A stretch of DNA of 64,000 nt, taken from the NCBI RefSeq assembly GCF_039544265.1, contig NZ_BAABLI010000008.1:62001-126000 (forward strand), read 5' to 3'. This DNA comes from Corallincola platygyrae. GTDB taxonomy: Bacteria > Pseudomonadota > Gammaproteobacteria > Enterobacterales > Neiellaceae. Position numbers and translations under genes: made by a program. The notes beneath the pieces are model-generated. The model worked only from the letters and a program-made list of their open reading frames with translations, searched no databases and was not told where the DNA came from. Below, piece after piece: positions 43,467 to 51,985 of this stretch; the stretch's first letter is position 1; each line of letters starts with the position of its first letter.

Positions 43467-44432
43467 TTAGAACAGACGCTGTGACAAGTCGTAGAGCTCT
43501 TTATCGAATGGACGAACCATCTCTTCAAGCGCTTCGATAATATCGTGGTGAACCAGCTTGTTTGCCAGAATACCAACACAGCGACCACCTTGGCCTTCCA
43601 GAAGCAACTGCACCGCGTAGTCACCCATGCGGCTGGCAAGAACACGGTCACGACAGGTGGGTGAACCGCCACGCTGGATATGGCCCAGCACAGTGGCACG
43701 TGTTTCCAGACCCGTTTGACCTTCAATGTTCTTAGCCAGTGCATTCACATCGGTAACATGCTCGGTAATCACCACGATAGCGTGCTTCTTACCTTTCGCG
43801 ATCCCGTCTTGGATCTGCTTCAGCAACTTGGCTTCGTCCCACGCGTCAGCTTCTGGGATAACCAGGAACTCTGCACCACCAGCAATTGAGGCCCAAAGCG
43901 CCAAGTCACCACAGTGACGACCCATCACCTCAACAATTGAGATGCGGTTGTGAGAGCTACAAGTGTCACGCAAGCGGTCAATCGCTTCCATTACCACGTT
44001 TAATGCAGTGTCGAAGCCGATAGTGAAGTTGGTACCGGCAATATCATTGTCGATAGTGCCGGGAACACCGATACAGGGGTAACCCATCTCGGTCAGCTTC
44101 TTGGCACCCATATAGGAACCGTCACCGCCCACCACGATCAGTGCTTCGATACCACGCTTTTTCATCTGTTCAATCGCTTGTTCGCGAACTTCTACTTTTT
44201 TGAAATCCGGGAAGCGAGCTGAACCAAGAAAAGTACCGCCTTTGTTGATCGTGTCTGATACTGAGTAGCGGTCAAGCTTGTGGATATCGCCGGCATGAAG
44301 GCCTGCGTAACCATTGTTAACACCGTAAACTTCCAGACCAGCCTGCAGACCACTGCGGACAACAGCACGTACCGCAGCGTTCATGCCCGGGGCGTCGCCA
44401 CCACTGGTCAATACACCAATACGTTTAATCAT
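43467..44432 (-). CDS. pfkA: ATP-dependent 6-phosphofructokinase
   Basis: 321 residues. GVLTSGGDAPGMNAAVR at 6-22 (ATP site), GGDGSYMGA, catalytic TIDNDIAGT near 125-133 and MGRHCGDLA. Converts fructose 6-phosphate to the 1,6-bisphosphate. The residue after GGDG is Ser (GGDGS), the ATP-type signature. Follows tpiA after 22 bases on the same strand, so the two glycolytic genes are cotranscribed. Confidence 0.97.
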   Translation of the reverse strand: MIKRIGVLTSGGDAPGMNAAVRAVVRSGLQAGLEVYGVNNGYAGLHAGDIHKLDRYSVSDTINKGGTFLGSARFPDFKKVEVREQAIEQMKKRGIEALIVVGGDGSYMGAKKLTEMGYPCIGVPGTIDNDIAGTNFTIGFDTALNVVMEAIDRLRDTCSSHNRISIVEVMGRHCGDLALWASIAGGAEFLVIPEADAWDEAKLLKQIQDGIAKGKKHAIVVITEHVTDVNALAKNIEGQTGLETRATVLGHIQRGGSPTCRDRVLASRMGDYAVQLLLEGQGGRCVGILANKLVHHDIIEALEEMVRPFDKELYDLSQRLF

Positions 44433-44454
44433 GCTTCAATACCCTTAAACAGGT

Positions 44455-45207
44455 TTATTTAGCGGCGTTGAAAATGCCAGCAAAATCAGCAGCTACCAGA
44501 GAGGCACCACCAACCAGACCGCCGTCGATGTCTTCCATCGCCATCAGTTCTGCTGCGTTGCCTGGCTTCATGCTACCGCCATAAAGGATCTGGATACCTG
44601 CAGCCACTTCTGCGTCTTTCTCTGCCAGCAGCTTACGGATCAGCGCGTGTGCTTCTTGAGCTTGCTCAGAAGTCGCTGTTACGCCTGTACCGATGGCCCA
44701 AACTGGCTCATAAGCGATAACGGCATTTTTATATGCTTCAATACCGTAAGCGTCGATAACGGCATTCACCTGAGTAGTGATTACTGATTCCAGTTTGCCA
44801 GCTTCACGCTCTTCCAGAGTTTCACCGATACACAGTACAGGTACCAGACCCGCATCCTGTGTTGCTTTGAATTTCTTCGCGATCAGTTCGTCAGATTCGT
44901 TGTGGTATGTACGACGCTCGCTGTGACCAACCAGAACGTAGCTAACACCGAACTCAGTCAGCATATCTGCAGACCATTCACCCGTGTATGCACCGCTGGA
45001 TTGAACACTTACGTCCTGAGCACCGATGCAGATGTTGCTGTCACCTGCCAGTTCCTGGATCTGAGCAATGAAAACTGCAGGGGGGCAAACGCCGATGGTG
45101 ACTGAATCAACACCAACAGCAGCGGCCTTCAGGCCTTCAATCAGTTCTGCGTTGCTGGCTTTGGTGCCGTTCATTTTCCAATTACCTAGTACCAGGGGGC
45201 GTCTCAT
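44455..45207 (-). CDS. tpiA: Triosephosphate isomerase
   Basis: 250 residues from ATG 45207 with AGGAG upstream; the frame is open 25 codons further but the family starts here (RRPLVLGNWKMNG). Catalytic Lys11, His95 (VGHSERR) and Glu167 (AYEPVWAIGTG). Interconverts dihydroxyacetone phosphate and glyceraldehyde 3-phosphate. First gene of the tpiA-pfkA pair. Confidence 0.97.
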   Translation of the reverse strand: MRRPLVLGNWKMNGTKASNAELIEGLKAAAVGVDSVTIGVCPPAVFIAQIQELAGDSNICIGAQDVSVQSSGAYTGEWSADMLTEFGVSYVLVGHSERRTYHNESDELIAKKFKATQDAGLVPVLCIGETLEEREAGKLESVITTQVNAVIDAYGIEAYKNAVIAYEPVWAIGTGVTATSEQAQEAHALIRKLLAEKDAEVAAGIQILYGGSMKPGNAAELMAMEDIDGGLVGGASLVAADFAGIFNAAK

Positions 45208-45280
45208 TCGTTTTCTCCTGTCCGACTTTTGTGCGGAAATTGTTGTAAATTTACTAGCGAATAGTATGGCTTGATGCAAC

Positions 45281-45314
45281 AAAAGTAGGGTTGACGCAAG
45301 TCAACCCTACTTTT
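45281..45314. terminator. Very stable hairpin upstream of tpiA
   Basis: Perfect 15-base arms AAAAGTAGGGTTGAC (45281-45295) and GTCAACCCTACTTTT (45300-45314) around GCAA, with T-tracts on both strands. It lies between divergent tpiA and the symporter gene where no recognised gene ends, so what it terminates is unclear; the small minus-strand frame 45313-45441 ends inside it. Confidence 0.8.
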
Positions 45315-45441
45315 AGAACTCTTGTCGTTCAGCTCTTTGCCAGCCCGCATCTTCAAGCTTTAGAGTATAGATGGCGTGTACCTGTTCGCCATATTTACCT
45401 ATTGGCTTGGCTGGATAGCACAATAAAGTGTGCCATATCAT
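45313..45441 (-). CDS. Candidate small protein of 42 residues, or tail of a lost gene
   Basis: An ATG-started frame of 43 codons ends with TAA on the first bases of a perfect terminator hairpin. The peptide has a normal composition, with PAKPIGKYGEQVHAIYTLKL in the middle and a charged end (AERQEF). An in-frame stop 15 bases upstream bounds it. No good ribosome binding site is seen. I do not recognise it. The rest of the 318-base gap between tpiA and the symporter gene shows nothing else I can support apart from the shared promoter zone. Confidence 0.35.
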   Translation of the reverse strand: MIWHTLLCYPAKPIGKYGEQVHAIYTLKLEDAGWQRAERQEF

Positions 45442-45525
45442 GCCCGTTTGTGTTCAGGCTTGCAAAGCGTGAAAAGCACAATACCCTGTGCATAGGTATT
45501 ACCACTAACTCGCGAACCCGTCTGC

Positions 45526-47688
45526 ATGACTCTTTCTCGTTTTCGTTTATCTCTTTCAACCGTGATTTTATGGGCGTTATTTTTCGGTTTTTTGACCGGA
45601 ATATTCTTTGGTGAAATGGTTGGCTGGATGAGTTGGATCGGTAATGCCGTCATCATGCTGATGCAGATGACCATTCTGCCCTATATTGTGGTGTCTTTGA
45701 TTGGTGGTATCGGCAGGCTGACCAAGGAACATGCAAAGCAGATGTTTTCACGTGCATCTGTGGTTTTGTTGGCGATTTGGTTGGTTGGCATGATAGTGAT
45801 ATTGCTGACACCGCTGGCTTTTCCACATCTCGAGTCTGCATCATTCTTCAGTCGGTCATTAATCACGCCTCAGGCTGAAGTCGACTTTCTATCTATCTAT
45901 ATCCCGTCAAACCCGTTTCAGTCGATGGCGAATGGCGCGATCCCTGCGGTGGTACTGTTTTCCATCTCGCTCGGGGTCACGCTAATCAGCCTGAAACATA
46001 AAACTTCACTGTTGGATTCGTTGGGTACCCTGGCGGAAGCGCTCTCAAAGCTCAACGGCTTCTTGGTTAAAACCTTACCGATCAGTGTCTTTGCATTAAC
46101 CGCCAGTGCTTCTGGCACATTGACGCTAGAGCAATTCGGCTCCTTGCAGGTCTATCTGGTGACCTACCTAGTGCTTTCTCTGGTGTTAACCTTCTGGGTG
46201 TTCCCCCATATGCTGGCCAGTATCAGCCCGTTTAAGACCGGGGAAGTGCTGGCAGTCAGCCGTGACGCCATGGTGACGGCATTTACCACTGGCAATGTGT
46301 TTGTCTTGCTGCCAGTCCTGGTTGAGGGTGCTAAACGGCTGTTTCGTAAAAATCGGATGCGGCAGGAAGATACCGACTATATGTTGGAAGTCCTGATGCC
46401 CATTGCCTATTCGTTCCCGAATGTAGGCAAATTGACGGTGCTGATGTTTGTGCTGTTTGCTGGTTGGTTTAACGGTAAGCCGATTGAGGCGACTGATATG
46501 CCGCTGTTCAGTCTAAGCGGAATCTTCAGCTTGTTTGGCAGCGTCAATGTTGCGATCCCGTTCATGTTGGACAGCTTTAAGCTACCCGCTGATATGTTTG
46601 AACTGTTTATTGTTTCAAACGTGCTCACAGGTAAGTTCAATTCGCTGGTAGCGGCGATGCAACTGCTGATCTTCGTATTGCTGGCGGTCGCCGTGATACA
46701 GAATCAAGCCAAACTAAACCTGGCCAGTATTGCACGGTTTGCTGTGCTCGGATTGGGCGTGAGTTTTATCGTGCTGTTTGGTAGCCGCTTTGTGAATGGC
46801 ATCTTCCTTGGTGATGACAACCGGTTAGGTGAGCAGTTATCGGCAATGCGGGTACCTGACCGGGTACCTGAGCATGTTTATGCGCAAATCCCTAAGTCCT
46901 ACACAGGCGGTGAGTTTGCCCTCACTAACATTGAAGTCATTAAAAAGCGTGGCGTATTGCGAGTGGGTTATAGCCCTACCAACGTACCGTTTTCATTCTT
47001 TAACCGCGATGGTCGATTGGTCGGATTCGATATCTCTTTAGCTCACCAGTTGGCAAAAGATCTTGGTGTAAAGGTGGAGTTCATTCCTTTTGTTCGCGAC
47101 AACCTGCGCCTGCCACTGAACCGAGGGTACTTCGATGTTGCCATGTCCGGTATTAAACTGGACGTGTATGACATTCAACACATGAGCTTCACCACGCCGG
47201 TTCTGGAGCTGAATCTTTCTATCATGGCGTCGGACTACCGCCTCAGAGAGTTCGAATCAATGGAGAAGTTGAGAGAACATGAAGGGTTTACTCTGGCCAC
47301 GGTGGAGCATATTCGTGAGTTGGACATTCTGCAGAACCAGTTGCCACAGATAGACACGGTGGCACTCTCTTCTTATGACGAGTTTTTCCAAAATCCGGAT
47401 GATTATGATGCACTGCTAATCAGTGCCGAGTCAGGTTATGCATGGAGTATTCTTTATCCTCGCTATGGCGTGGTGTTGCCCACCCAACAGGGGAATCAGT
47501 TCGCGACCGGATATGTGGTCGCAAAACGTAACCGAGATCTGCTTGAGTTCCTTAACAGCTGGGTCACAGTGAAACGAAATAATGGCAGTATTCAGAGGCA
47601 ATATGATTTCTGGATACTTGGCGGGGGGGCACAGGACAAGTCTCCTCGCTGGTCAGTTATCAGAGATGTATTGCACTGGGTCGAGTGA
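45526..47688 (+). CDS. SDF-family (dicarboxylate/amino acid:cation) symporter fused to a solute-binding domain
   Basis: 720 residues. Residues 10-390 form an SDF/GltP-like elevator transporter with about eight membrane segments. An extra helix (about 401-424) would move the chain to the periplasm, where residues 462-700 form a family 3 solute-binding domain (GVLRVGYSPTNVPFSFFNRDGRLVGFDISLA). In the transporter the serine-rich loop of HP1 is FTTGNVFVLLP (252-262) and the sodium/substrate NMDGT motif is SFPNVGKL (296-303), so the substrate is unlikely to be plain glutamate or C4-dicarboxylate. Stand-alone promoter region; not in an operon. Confidence 0.85.
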   Translation: MTLSRFRLSLSTVILWALFFGFLTGIFFGEMVGWMSWIGNAVIMLMQMTILPYIVVSLIGGIGRLTKEHAKQMFSRASVVLLAIWLVGMIVILLTPLAFPHLESASFFSRSLITPQAEVDFLSIYIPSNPFQSMANGAIPAVVLFSISLGVTLISLKHKTSLLDSLGTLAEALSKLNGFLVKTLPISVFALTASASGTLTLEQFGSLQVYLVTYLVLSLVLTFWVFPHMLASISPFKTGEVLAVSRDAMVTAFTTGNVFVLLPVLVEGAKRLFRKNRMRQEDTDYMLEVLMPIAYSFPNVGKLTVLMFVLFAGWFNGKPIEATDMPLFSLSGIFSLFGSVNVAIPFMLDSFKLPADMFELFIVSNVLTGKFNSLVAAMQLLIFVLLAVAVIQNQAKLNLASIARFAVLGLGVSFIVLFGSRFVNGIFLGDDNRLGEQLSAMRVPDRVPEHVYAQIPKSYTGGEFALTNIEVIKKRGVLRVGYSPTNVPFSFFNRDGRLVGFDISLAHQLAKDLGVKVEFIPFVRDNLRLPLNRGYFDVAMSGIKLDVYDIQHMSFTTPVLELNLSIMASDYRLREFESMEKLREHEGFTLATVEHIRELDILQNQLPQIDTVALSSYDEFFQNPDDYDALLISAESGYAWSILYPRYGVVLPTQQGNQFATGYVVAKRNRDLLEFLNSWVTVKRNNGSIQRQYDFWILGGGAQDKSPRWSVIRDVLHWVE

Positions 47689-47795
47689 CGATAAAATGAC
47701 GCAGCGTAAAAAAAATGGCGCGTTGTTAAACATTTGTAAATTATTCGGGTAGACTGTCTCTCAATTCGCTTTGACCAGCACAGGATGTGCCTGAA

Positions 47796-50483
47796 ATGTC
47801 ATTGACTCAACGAGTCCTTAGTTTGCTGGCGATGATTTGTGTGCCAGCCCTGCTATTCCTCTGGATTTCATCCAGAGGGTTGTTATTTGATACCTTGAAT
47901 CGTATCGAAAACATCGTTGCTGAAGATCAGTTGAGGCAGACCTACAGTCAGCTCGATTTCTACATAAAGCGCATGGAGCAGTGGGGGCAAGACTGGGCAT
48001 ATGACAAAAGCCTCATTGAATACCTGCGAAAACCCAATCAAAAATTTGAGCAAGATTCCTTTCCTGAAGACCTGTTGATTTATAACCGCTCTCATCTGGT
48101 TGTTTTCCTGGATGCGAAACAGAAGCTGTTGTTTGGTCGATTTATGCTCCCCAACAGCAACCGCGTTAGTGAGCTTCCGCAGCCAATACTCGAGCAAATG
48201 CAGGAAAAGCTTAGACATCATCAATCGACTGTTGAACGAGACCACCTCACCGGGATCTTTACCCTTGCGCAGACTCCGGCAATGTTAACAATGAGAGCGG
48301 TTTTTGACATTGAGAATCAGGGGCATTTGGCAGGGTATTTGGTATTTGCAGAGTATTTTGACACTGAACTGCTTTCGCGAATTTCCGGTGCAATGGGTTA
48401 CCTGGTCAGCTTTGAACAGGCCAGTGTTGTGAATGTGCCAACGACGGAACCGTCTTTGTTTATGGGAAGAAGTGAGCGTCAGATTGATGTATCTCGGGCT
48501 CTATTTGGAATTGAGCATAACGAACAATATGCCTTGTCTGTTCATATGGACCGCTCAGCATTCTTGTCTGGTGCTGAGGGGGTGGAGCGTTATCTGATCC
48601 TCACCTTCGCGACCGTGCTGGCAATGATCGCTGTGCTTTATCTCTTTATACGACAATACGTTTCTGCACCTGTATCTGAATTAACCAAACAAGTTGAAAA
48701 GGTTGATGCAGATGGGTTCGCATTTTCACCGGTTGATAAAGGCAACAGCAGGGAGTTAAAGATCCTGGTAGCCAAGTTTAATGGCTTGATGGCGCGCTTA
48801 TTTCAAGAGAAACAAAAAGCACAAACGACACTGGCCTCAATTGGTGATGCAGTTATCAGTGTCAATGAGCACGCGCTCATCACTTACGTCAGCCCGGTAG
48901 CGGAAAGTCTTTTTAATACAACAGCGTCTGAGTTGGAAGGTCGGTCTATCGATCAGCTTCTGATTTCGTTGGATGGTCGCTCAGTGAAGGAAGAGTTATC
49001 GCCTTTGTTGGAAGCTGGAGAGTGCCAGGATGAGCGGATACTCCGCCGAATCTCTGTCGGTGACAGATGTTTGAGTTTAGAACAGAGTATTTCGCCTCTT
49101 CGCAACCATCAGAATGAGATAAATGGAGCCGTATTGGTTCTTAGAGATGTCAGTGCGACCGAGCTCTTAAAACAGAAACTAGCACATCAGTCGGAGCATG
49201 ATCCGGTCACAGGTTTGTATACGCGGGGTAGATTTGAACAACTCCTTGGCCTGTTGGATACAGAGTTGGCAACGGGTGAGCATGCTATCTGCTATCTCGA
49301 TCTGGACAATTTTAAGCTGGTCAACGATAACTGCGGTCATGGCGTTGGAGATCGATTGTTGCGTGAGATCTCCGATGCTATCCGCCACTGTATCCGAGAT
49401 TCTGATCTATTGGCCAGGATCGGTGGCGATGAATTTGTCCTGGTACTAAAGAGTATCGAGGCTGATGCGGTTACCCGAGTGGTTGAAAAGATCGCTGCCG
49501 AAATAGAGACCGTGCAAGTCTATTGGGGATCAACGGCTTACTCTGTCGGAGCTAGTATCGGTGTGAGTTTCCTTCAGCCTGGTAGCAGCAATTTGCGTAA
49601 TGCGCTGCAAGAGGCCGATGCCGCATGTAGGAGTGCTAAATTGCCTGGTAGTAACAATATCTGTTTCTATGATCCTGAAAACCCGGAGCAATCCGTTCAG
49701 CGGCAGGCGCCACGATGGGCGGTGCGTATCAATGATGCGATAGAGCAGAATAAGCTGGAGCTCTATTACCAAGAGATCATGCCGCTGCATAATCGAGGAG
49801 ACGGCCGCAGGCGTATTGAAGTTTTGGTAAGAATGATCGAACAAGGTGGAGAGCTGCTGTTGCCTGACAGTTTTTTGCCTGCGGCAGAGCGTTATCACCT
49901 CTGTGAAAAACTGGATCATTGGGTGTTGGAGCAAGTTTATGCCTGGTTGGCTCGCCATCCTGAGTGTTGGAATACCAGCCGATTGTGCGTCAATGTATCC
50001 ACCGAGACCCTGGCGAGTGATAAGTTTGAATCCGTGCTGAGAACCTTGAGTAGTCGATATAAAGTGCCAGCAGAGAGTCTTTGCTTTGAAATTACGGAGC
50101 GAGCGGCCATCCGAAATCCTCAAAAGGTGATTGACTTGCTTACCCGCCTGAGGTTACAGGGGTATCGTTTTGCACTGGATGATTTTGGTAGCGGATTCTC
50201 GTCCTACGGGTATTTAAAACATCTGCCTGTTGATATGGTCAAGATTGATGGCGGTTTCATTCGAACTCTGAATGAAGATCCGAAAGATTTGGCATTGGTG
50301 CAATCCATCCACGAAGTGTGCGCCGTTCATGGTATGCAGACGGTTGCCGAGTATGTGGAAAGTGACGAAGTCTACGAACGCGTAAGTCAGATTGGTATCG
50401 ATTATGCTCAGGGGTTCAGTATTGGCAGGCCAAAACCTCTCTCAGAGTTCACCACGACCGGCTGTAAGTTAAAAGTGGTGTAA
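47796..50483 (+). CDS. Membrane GGDEF-EAL protein with CHASE4, HAMP and PAS domains
   Basis: 895 residues from ATG 47796 (a GTG nine bases earlier is too near the AGGA). Two membrane helices (about 8-30 and 267-288, counted from the GTG) enclose a periplasmic CHASE4-like sensor (about 45-200). Then HAMP (290-340), PAS (347-455), GGDEF with intact loop at 546-550 and RxxD inhibitory site (RDSD, 537-540), and EAL domain from about 640. In the EAL motif the Ala is Val (EVL), but Asn, Glu, DDFGSG and Lys residues needed for catalysis are present. Could make or break c-di-GMP. Ends at a shared terminator. Confidence 0.9.
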   Translation: MSLTQRVLSLLAMICVPALLFLWISSRGLLFDTLNRIENIVAEDQLRQTYSQLDFYIKRMEQWGQDWAYDKSLIEYLRKPNQKFEQDSFPEDLLIYNRSHLVVFLDAKQKLLFGRFMLPNSNRVSELPQPILEQMQEKLRHHQSTVERDHLTGIFTLAQTPAMLTMRAVFDIENQGHLAGYLVFAEYFDTELLSRISGAMGYLVSFEQASVVNVPTTEPSLFMGRSERQIDVSRALFGIEHNEQYALSVHMDRSAFLSGAEGVERYLILTFATVLAMIAVLYLFIRQYVSAPVSELTKQVEKVDADGFAFSPVDKGNSRELKILVAKFNGLMARLFQEKQKAQTTLASIGDAVISVNEHALITYVSPVAESLFNTTASELEGRSIDQLLISLDGRSVKEELSPLLEAGECQDERILRRISVGDRCLSLEQSISPLRNHQNEINGAVLVLRDVSATELLKQKLAHQSEHDPVTGLYTRGRFEQLLGLLDTELATGEHAICYLDLDNFKLVNDNCGHGVGDRLLREISDAIRHCIRDSDLLARIGGDEFVLVLKSIEADAVTRVVEKIAAEIETVQVYWGSTAYSVGASIGVSFLQPGSSNLRNALQEADAACRSAKLPGSNNICFYDPENPEQSVQRQAPRWAVRINDAIEQNKLELYYQEIMPLHNRGDGRRRIEVLVRMIEQGGELLLPDSFLPAAERYHLCEKLDHWVLEQVYAWLARHPECWNTSRLCVNVSTETLASDKFESVLRTLSSRYKVPAESLCFEITERAAIRNPQKVIDLLTRLRLQGYRFALDDFGSGFSSYGYLKHLPVDMVKIDGGFIRTLNEDPKDLALVQSIHEVCAVHGMQTVAEYVESDEVYERVSQIGIDYAQGFSIGRPKPLSEFTTTGCKLKVV

Positions 50484-50505
50484 GTTGTTCGCTCTATCGG
50501 GTAAC

Positions 50506-50533
50506 AAAAAAGCCGGCGATTGCCGGCTTTTTT
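50506..50533. terminator. Bidirectional intrinsic terminator
   Basis: AAAAAAGCCGGC / GCCGGCTTTTTT hairpin between the converging GGDEF-EAL and purD genes. Confidence 0.88.
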
Positions 50534-50550
50534 CATTAGAAATCGCCCGG

Positions 50551-51840
50551 CTAGCTGTTTTGCTCACGCTCAATCGCGCGATAGGCGATATCACTGCGGT
50601 GGAACATGCCATCCCAGCTGATTTGCTTCGCGAGCTTATAAGCTCGCTGCTGCGCTTCGGTAACCGTATTGCCCAAAGCAGTTGCGCACAACACGCGGCC
50701 GCCCGCAGTGACGATGTTGCCATCTTTCTCGGCGGTGCCTGCGTGGAACACTTTCTCGCCTTCTACTTCGCCTTCAGGCAGGCCATTGATCACAGTGCCT
50801 TTAGCATAATCACCCGGATATCCACCCGCTGCCAGCACGACACCGACAGAGGCGCGAGGATCATACTTGGCTTCTTTCTGAGCCAGCTCTCCGGCAATGG
50901 CTGCCAGGCAGAGGTCTACCAGGTCAGACTGCATGCGCAACATGATTGGCTGCGTTTCTGGATCACCGAAGCGACAGTTGTATTCAATGACCTTTGGTGT
51001 GCCATCTGCAGCGATCATCAGACCCGCGTAGAGGAAACCGACATAGGTATTACCTTCCGCAGCCATGCCTTCAACGGTAGGCATGATCACTTCACTCATA
51101 ATGCGGTCATTGATCTCTGGCGTGACAACAGGCGCAGGAGAATAGGCACCCATACCACCAGTGTTTAGACCGGTATCACCATCACCCACACGCTTGTGGT
51201 CTTGGCTGGTCGCCATTGGCAAAACGTTTTTGCCATCAACCATCACGATGAAAGACGCTTCTTCACCTTCCAAAAACTCTTCGATAACCACACGGTGACC
51301 TGCATCACCGAAAGCGTTGCCAGCCAGCATGTCGCGGATCGCATCTTCAGCTTCCTGAAGCGTCATGGCGACAATCACACCTTTACCGGCAGCAAGACCG
51401 TCGGCCTTCACTACGATAGGTGCGCCTTTCTCACGAACGTAGGCCAGTGCTGGCTCAATTTCAGTGAAGTTCTCATACTCGGCTGTTGGGATCTTGTGGC
51501 GAGCCAGGAAGTCTTTAGTAAAGGCTTTAGAGCCTTCAAGTTGCGCTGCGCCTTTGCTTGGACCGAAGATTTTCAACCCTTCCGCTTCAAAGGCATCTAC
51601 CACACCCTCTACCAAAGGTACTTCAGGACCAACGATGGTCAGGGTAACGTCATTGCTCTTTGCAAACGCAATAAGCGCAGGCTGGTCACTGACGCCAATG
51701 GCGACGTTTTCCAGCTTAGGCTCAATCGCGGTGCCCGCGTTACCTGGTGCAACAAACACTTTCTCAACACCGGCAGATTGTGCCGCTTTCCATGCCAGGG
51801 CGTGCTCACGGCCGCCGCTGCCGATTACCAAAACATTCAT
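50551..51840 (-). CDS. purD: Phosphoribosylamine-glycine ligase
   Basis: 429 residues from ATG 51840 with GAGGGAG seven bases upstream; a longer frame adds 19 residues with no family match. N-terminal MNVLVIGSGGREHALAWK, ATP-grasp motifs VVKADGLAAGKGV and NCRFGDPETQ. Joins glycine to phosphoribosylamine in purine synthesis. Downstream of purH, the standard purHD order. Confidence 0.97.
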   Translation of the reverse strand: MNVLVIGSGGREHALAWKAAQSAGVEKVFVAPGNAGTAIEPKLENVAIGVSDQPALIAFAKSNDVTLTIVGPEVPLVEGVVDAFEAEGLKIFGPSKGAAQLEGSKAFTKDFLARHKIPTAEYENFTEIEPALAYVREKGAPIVVKADGLAAGKGVIVAMTLQEAEDAIRDMLAGNAFGDAGHRVVIEEFLEGEEASFIVMVDGKNVLPMATSQDHKRVGDGDTGLNTGGMGAYSPAPVVTPEINDRIMSEVIMPTVEGMAAEGNTYVGFLYAGLMIAADGTPKVIEYNCRFGDPETQPIMLRMQSDLVDLCLAAIAGELAQKEAKYDPRASVGVVLAAGGYPGDYAKGTVINGLPEGEVEGEKVFHAGTAEKDGNIVTAGGRVLCATALGNTVTEAQQRAYKLAKQISWDGMFHRSDIAYRAIEREQNS

Positions 51841-51985
51841 TTTCTTCTCCCTCTGGTTGGGGATGGATCCAAGCTGATTAATGCGCAAAAACCGCAACTA
51901 AACGTCACGGTTTCTGCATTTTTACTTTTTCACGCTGCTAAGCATTACGTTTTGCAGTGCGTTAAGCATTGCTTCAGGCCGTAGC

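Noticed and set aside
45442..45525. Open frames crossing the symporter promoter region
   Set aside because: No family similarity, no ribosome binding site, and they overlap the promoter zone of the symporter gene.
50485..51984. Long open frames antisense to purD
   Set aside because: They mirror the highly conserved purD gene and have no recognisable domain.
51841..51985. purH-purD gap with repeated AAGCATT words
   Set aside because: Repeats too short and irregular to call; probably just spacer.
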